Shown in pieces: positions 7,700 to 9,397 of a stretch of 9,397 nt of DNA. This stretch comes from Pseudomonadota bacterium (GTDB taxonomy: Bacteria; Pseudomonadota; Gammaproteobacteria; Steroidobacterales; Woeseiaceae). Below the pieces are notes generated by a model. That model worked only from the letters and a program-made list of their open reading frames with translations, did no database searches and was not told where the DNA came from. Numbering within the stretch: the stretch's first letter is position 1; each line of letters opens with the position of its first letter. The stretch spans positions 1 through 9,397 of the forward strand of contig JADFGH010000063.1 of NCBI GenBank assembly GCA_022567775.1, in the 5' to 3' direction. The position numbers and the translations under genes were made by a program.

Positions 7700-8914
7700 A
7701 TGGGCGCGTTTGAATTCGTCGCACTCGACAAGAGTGGCAAGGAATCCAAAGGACTCCTCGAAGGTGATACGCCCAAGCACGTTCGCCAGCTGCTTCGCGA
7801 GCGGCAATTGCTTCCGATCAGTGTCACCGAAGTCGCCAGGAGGGAATCACGCCGCCAGGCAAGCTTTTCTTTTCGACGCGGCCTGTCGGCCACCGACCTG
7901 GCGCTCCTGACGCGGCAACTTGCAACATTGTCCCAGGCAGGCCTCCCCCTTGAAGAAGCTTTACTTGCCGTCAGCGAGCAAAATGAAAACCCGCGGGCAA
8001 AGAGCATCCTGCTTGGCGTTCGATCACGGGTGATGGAAGGACATTCGTTCGCAGACGGTCTCGCCGACTTTCCACAGGCGTTTCCCGAGTTGTACCGTGC
8101 CACGGTCGCTGCCGGAGAACAGTCGGGACATCTGGATGCGGTCCTGGAGCGCCTGGCCGACTTCACGGAAACGCGCCAGATACTGCAGCAACAGGTGCGA
8201 AATGCACTGATTTATCCGATCGCACTGGTGGTCACTGCGGTCGGGATCATCAGCTTTATGCTGGCCTATGTTGTTCCCAAAGTCGTCTACATATTCGAGA
8301 ACTACAACCAGCAATTGCCTCTCCTCACCCGCATCATGATCGGCGCCAGTGACTTTATTCGCGACTACTGGGCCGCGTTGATCGTCGGAATTGTCGCGAC
8401 AGTAATCGGGATGCGTCAGCTACTGAAAAAAGAAGGACCGAAACGAAAGTATCACCACCTTTTGCTACGGCTTCCAGTCGTAAGCAAACTGACGCGCGGC
8501 ATCAACACCGCGCGATTTACACAGACGCTCAGCATCCTCGCCAGCAGCGGCGTGCCGATTCTCGAGTCGCTGCGAATCGCCTCCCAGGTCGTGGTCAACG
8601 TACCCATGCGTGAGGCTGTTGAAGAGGCAGCATTGCGCATTCGCGAGGGTGCGATGATCAGCCGCTCGCTCGCCGCCAGTCGCCTGTTCCCGCCGATGAC
8701 GACGCACCTTATTTCGAGTGGTGAGGCGAGCGGCCGGCTTGAGGAAATGCTGGCTCGCGCAGCCACCAATCAGGAACGCGAAGTTAACGCACTGATCGCG
8801 ACCTTGCTGGGCATCATGCAGCCACTACTGGTCATTGTAATGGCCGGGGTGGTGCTGCTGATTGTGCTTGCCATCCTCTTGCCTATCTTCGAGCTCAATA
8901 CCCTTATCAGATGA
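7700..8914 (+). CDS. gspF: Type II secretion system inner-membrane platform protein GspF
   Basis: Polytopic inner-membrane protein at the base of the T2SS that couples GspE to pseudopilus assembly. The 404 residues match the family's usual length of about 400. An N-terminal segment (1-60) begins with the typical MGAFEFVALDKSGK. Two T2SF cytoplasmic helical domains follow (about 68-165 and 270-365), each opening with a related block: LTRQLATLSQAGLPLEEAL (70-88) and FTQTLSILASSGVPILESL (273-291). Membrane helices lie at about 172-196, 223-239 and 366-396. The family hallmark AAGEQSGHLD (137-146) and its counterpart SSGEASGRLE (339-348) are both present. The start is supported by this N-terminus, although the ribosome site (TGAGA around 7688) is weak. 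It is the last recognisable gsp gene: no gspG follows within the window. Confidence 0.97.
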   Translation: MGAFEFVALDKSGKESKGLLEGDTPKHVRQLLRERQLLPISVTEVARRESRRQASFSFRRGLSATDLALLTRQLATLSQAGLPLEEALLAVSEQNENPRAKSILLGVRSRVMEGHSFADGLADFPQAFPELYRATVAAGEQSGHLDAVLERLADFTETRQILQQQVRNALIYPIALVVTAVGIISFMLAYVVPKVVYIFENYNQQLPLLTRIMIGASDFIRDYWAALIVGIVATVIGMRQLLKKEGPKRKYHHLLLRLPVVSKLTRGINTARFTQTLSILASSGVPILESLRIASQVVVNVPMREAVEEAALRIREGAMISRSLAASRLFPPMTTHLISSGEASGRLEEMLARAATNQEREVNALIATLLGIMQPLLVIVMAGVVLLIVLAILLPIFELNTLIR

Positions 8915-8952
8915 CCGCCGTGATCGAAATCCGTGAAAATCAGCCACATTTG

Positions 8953-8982
8953 AGCACATCGAAAAAGTGTCGATGGTGTGCT
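8953..8982 (+). terminator. Bulged hairpin after gspF, possible terminator
   Basis: AGCACATCGA (8953-8962) can pair with the segment ending at 8982 (TCGATGGTGTGCT), giving about ten base pairs with a three-base bulge and a seven-base loop. It starts 39 bp after the gspF stop. There is no T-run afterwards, so intrinsic termination is uncertain; the larger palindrome at 9017-9132 may also contribute. Confidence 0.3.
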
Positions 8983-9016
8983 TGCGCAACCCTGAATTTC
9001 ACGGTATACAACGAAG

Positions 9017-9132
9017 GATCAATGGGGTCCGATCGATCAATGGGGTCAGACTCGATTGATTGTTAATAGCTTTCAGCGCAACGATTTTGGTGAATCAATC
9101 GAGTCTGACCCTATTGATCGACCCCATTGATC
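9017..9132. repeat. Large imperfect palindrome, REPIN-like
   Basis: The left arm (9017-9061) and right arm (9093-9132) are inverted copies that pair across a 31-bp loop. They agree except for five extra bases on the left and one substitution. Each arm contains a 13-bp motif twice: GATCAATGGGGTC at 9017-9029 and 9035-9047, and its complement at 9107-9119 (one change) and 9120-9132. The inner part reads GGGGTCAGACTCGATTGATT. From memory, very similar GGGGTCAGA-type palindromes flank REP-associated tyrosine transposase (RAYT) genes in gammaproteobacteria; that link is not testable here. No transposase is present, so this would be a non-autonomous copy. It sits 37 bp upstream of the next start codon and could form a long RNA hairpin in the leader or end the gsp transcript. 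Confidence 0.8.
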
Positions 9133-9169
9133 TCAAGTTTGATCCGGTCTTATCCTGAGGTTTGTGAAA

Positions 9170-9397
9170 ATGAACAGTGAAACGGGTGATCCAAAAGCGG
9201 CAGCTGACGATACGGAAATCGACGACAACGCGATTGATCCAGAGGATCTGGCAGAAACGGTAGTTCTCGATGAGGGTGGGGAACACGACGAAACTGCGGT
9301 CCTCGATGAATCTGCGGCCAGGACGGATAACGTCGGTGACGTTTCGGTCGAGATCAATGTTGAAGCATTGATCGCCGATATTGAAGCAAACGAGGAT
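9170..9397 (+). CDS. Unidentified, highly acidic protein (5' part, cut by the window end)
   Basis: An open frame runs from ATG at 9170 to the window edge without a stop, covering the first 76 residues. I do not recognise the family. GAGG at 9157-9160 lies nine bases before the ATG; a GTG at 9164 in the same frame is too close to that site. The sequence has 26 Asp/Glu against only K9 and R51, with no cysteine, signal peptide or membrane helix, suggesting a disordered, soluble N-terminal segment. A short motif is repeated at a 12-residue period: ETVVLDE (29-35) and ETAVLDE (41-47). A short helix-prone stretch (VEALIADIEA, 64-73) follows. Threonine-containing acidic repeats of this kind can be phosphorylation or FHA-docking sites, but that is speculation. 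It follows gspF on the same strand after 255 bp and need not belong to the secretion cluster. Confidence 0.65.
   Translation, partial: MNSETGDPKAAADDTEIDDNAIDPEDLAETVVLDEGGEHDETAVLDESAARTDNVGDVSVEINVEALIADIEANED

Larger units (their letters stand above)
8915..9169. other. Intergenic region between gspF and the acidic-protein gene
   Basis: This 255-bp gap carries the bulged hairpin and the large palindrome. A tentative sigma-70-like pair, TTGCGC (8982-8987) and TATACA (9005-9010) with 17 bp spacing, could drive the next gene but matches the consensus only partly. GAGG at 9157-9160 is a good ribosome site for the ATG at 9170. No coding frame is convincing here. Confidence 0.5.

Noticed and set aside
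3155..8914. Type IV pilus (PilQ/PilB/PilC) instead of T2SS
   Set aside because: The first gene has the HR plus PDZ plan of GspC, and the secretin, ATPase and platform proteins all carry T2SS-type blocks in the C-D-E-F order.
9095..9357. Minus-strand frames of 63 and 74 codons opposite the acidic gene
   Set aside because: The plus-strand frame has a good ribosome site and strongly biased composition; the minus frames overlap each other and the palindrome and lack a visible start signal.

Overview
The window reads as a chromosomal segment from a moderately GC-rich gammaproteobacterium. The evidence is a clpS-clpA pair of the E. coli type (109 and 757 codons) next to a type II secretion (T2SS) cluster in the order gspC-gspD-gspE-gspF. 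Genus cannot be read from the sequence. I found no RNA genes, insertion-sequence transposase, phage gene or CRISPR array.

Layout. Positions 1-191 are non-coding and hold four copies of a GC-rich palindromic REP-like unit, including one head-to-head pair and a 53/54-bp tandem duplication; they lie just beyond the clpA stop. Positions 192-2825 carry clpA and clpS on the minus strand (transcribed clpS then clpA, 30 bp apart). Positions 2826-3154 are the divergent control region: a perfect TATAAT for clpS, an AT-rich patch with a 7+7 dyad, and a weak promoter candidate facing gsp. Positions 3155-8914 carry gspC, gspD, gspE and gspF on the plus strand. gspC and gspD overlap by ATGA, gspD and gspE are 29 bp apart, and gspE and gspF are separated by 62 bp containing another TATAAT. 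Positions 8915-9169 hold a bulged hairpin and a large imperfect palindrome of a second REP-like family. From 9170 to the window edge runs the start of an extremely acidic, unidentified protein.

How the genes work together. ClpS delivers N-degron substrates to the ClpA unfoldase, which feeds ClpP (not in the window). GspC (inner-membrane connector), GspD (outer-membrane secretin), GspE (cytoplasmic ATPase) and GspF (inner-membrane platform) are four core parts of one T2SS that exports folded periplasmic proteins. The pseudopilins (G-K) and GspL/M are not here and the cluster appears to stop at gspF, so the rest must be encoded elsewhere.

Nothing here is a clear new system. The best leads are the GspE that has lost all four zinc-binding cysteines, the truncated gsp cluster order, two distinct REP-like families at the window ends, and the acidic protein with a repeated ETxVLDE motif.
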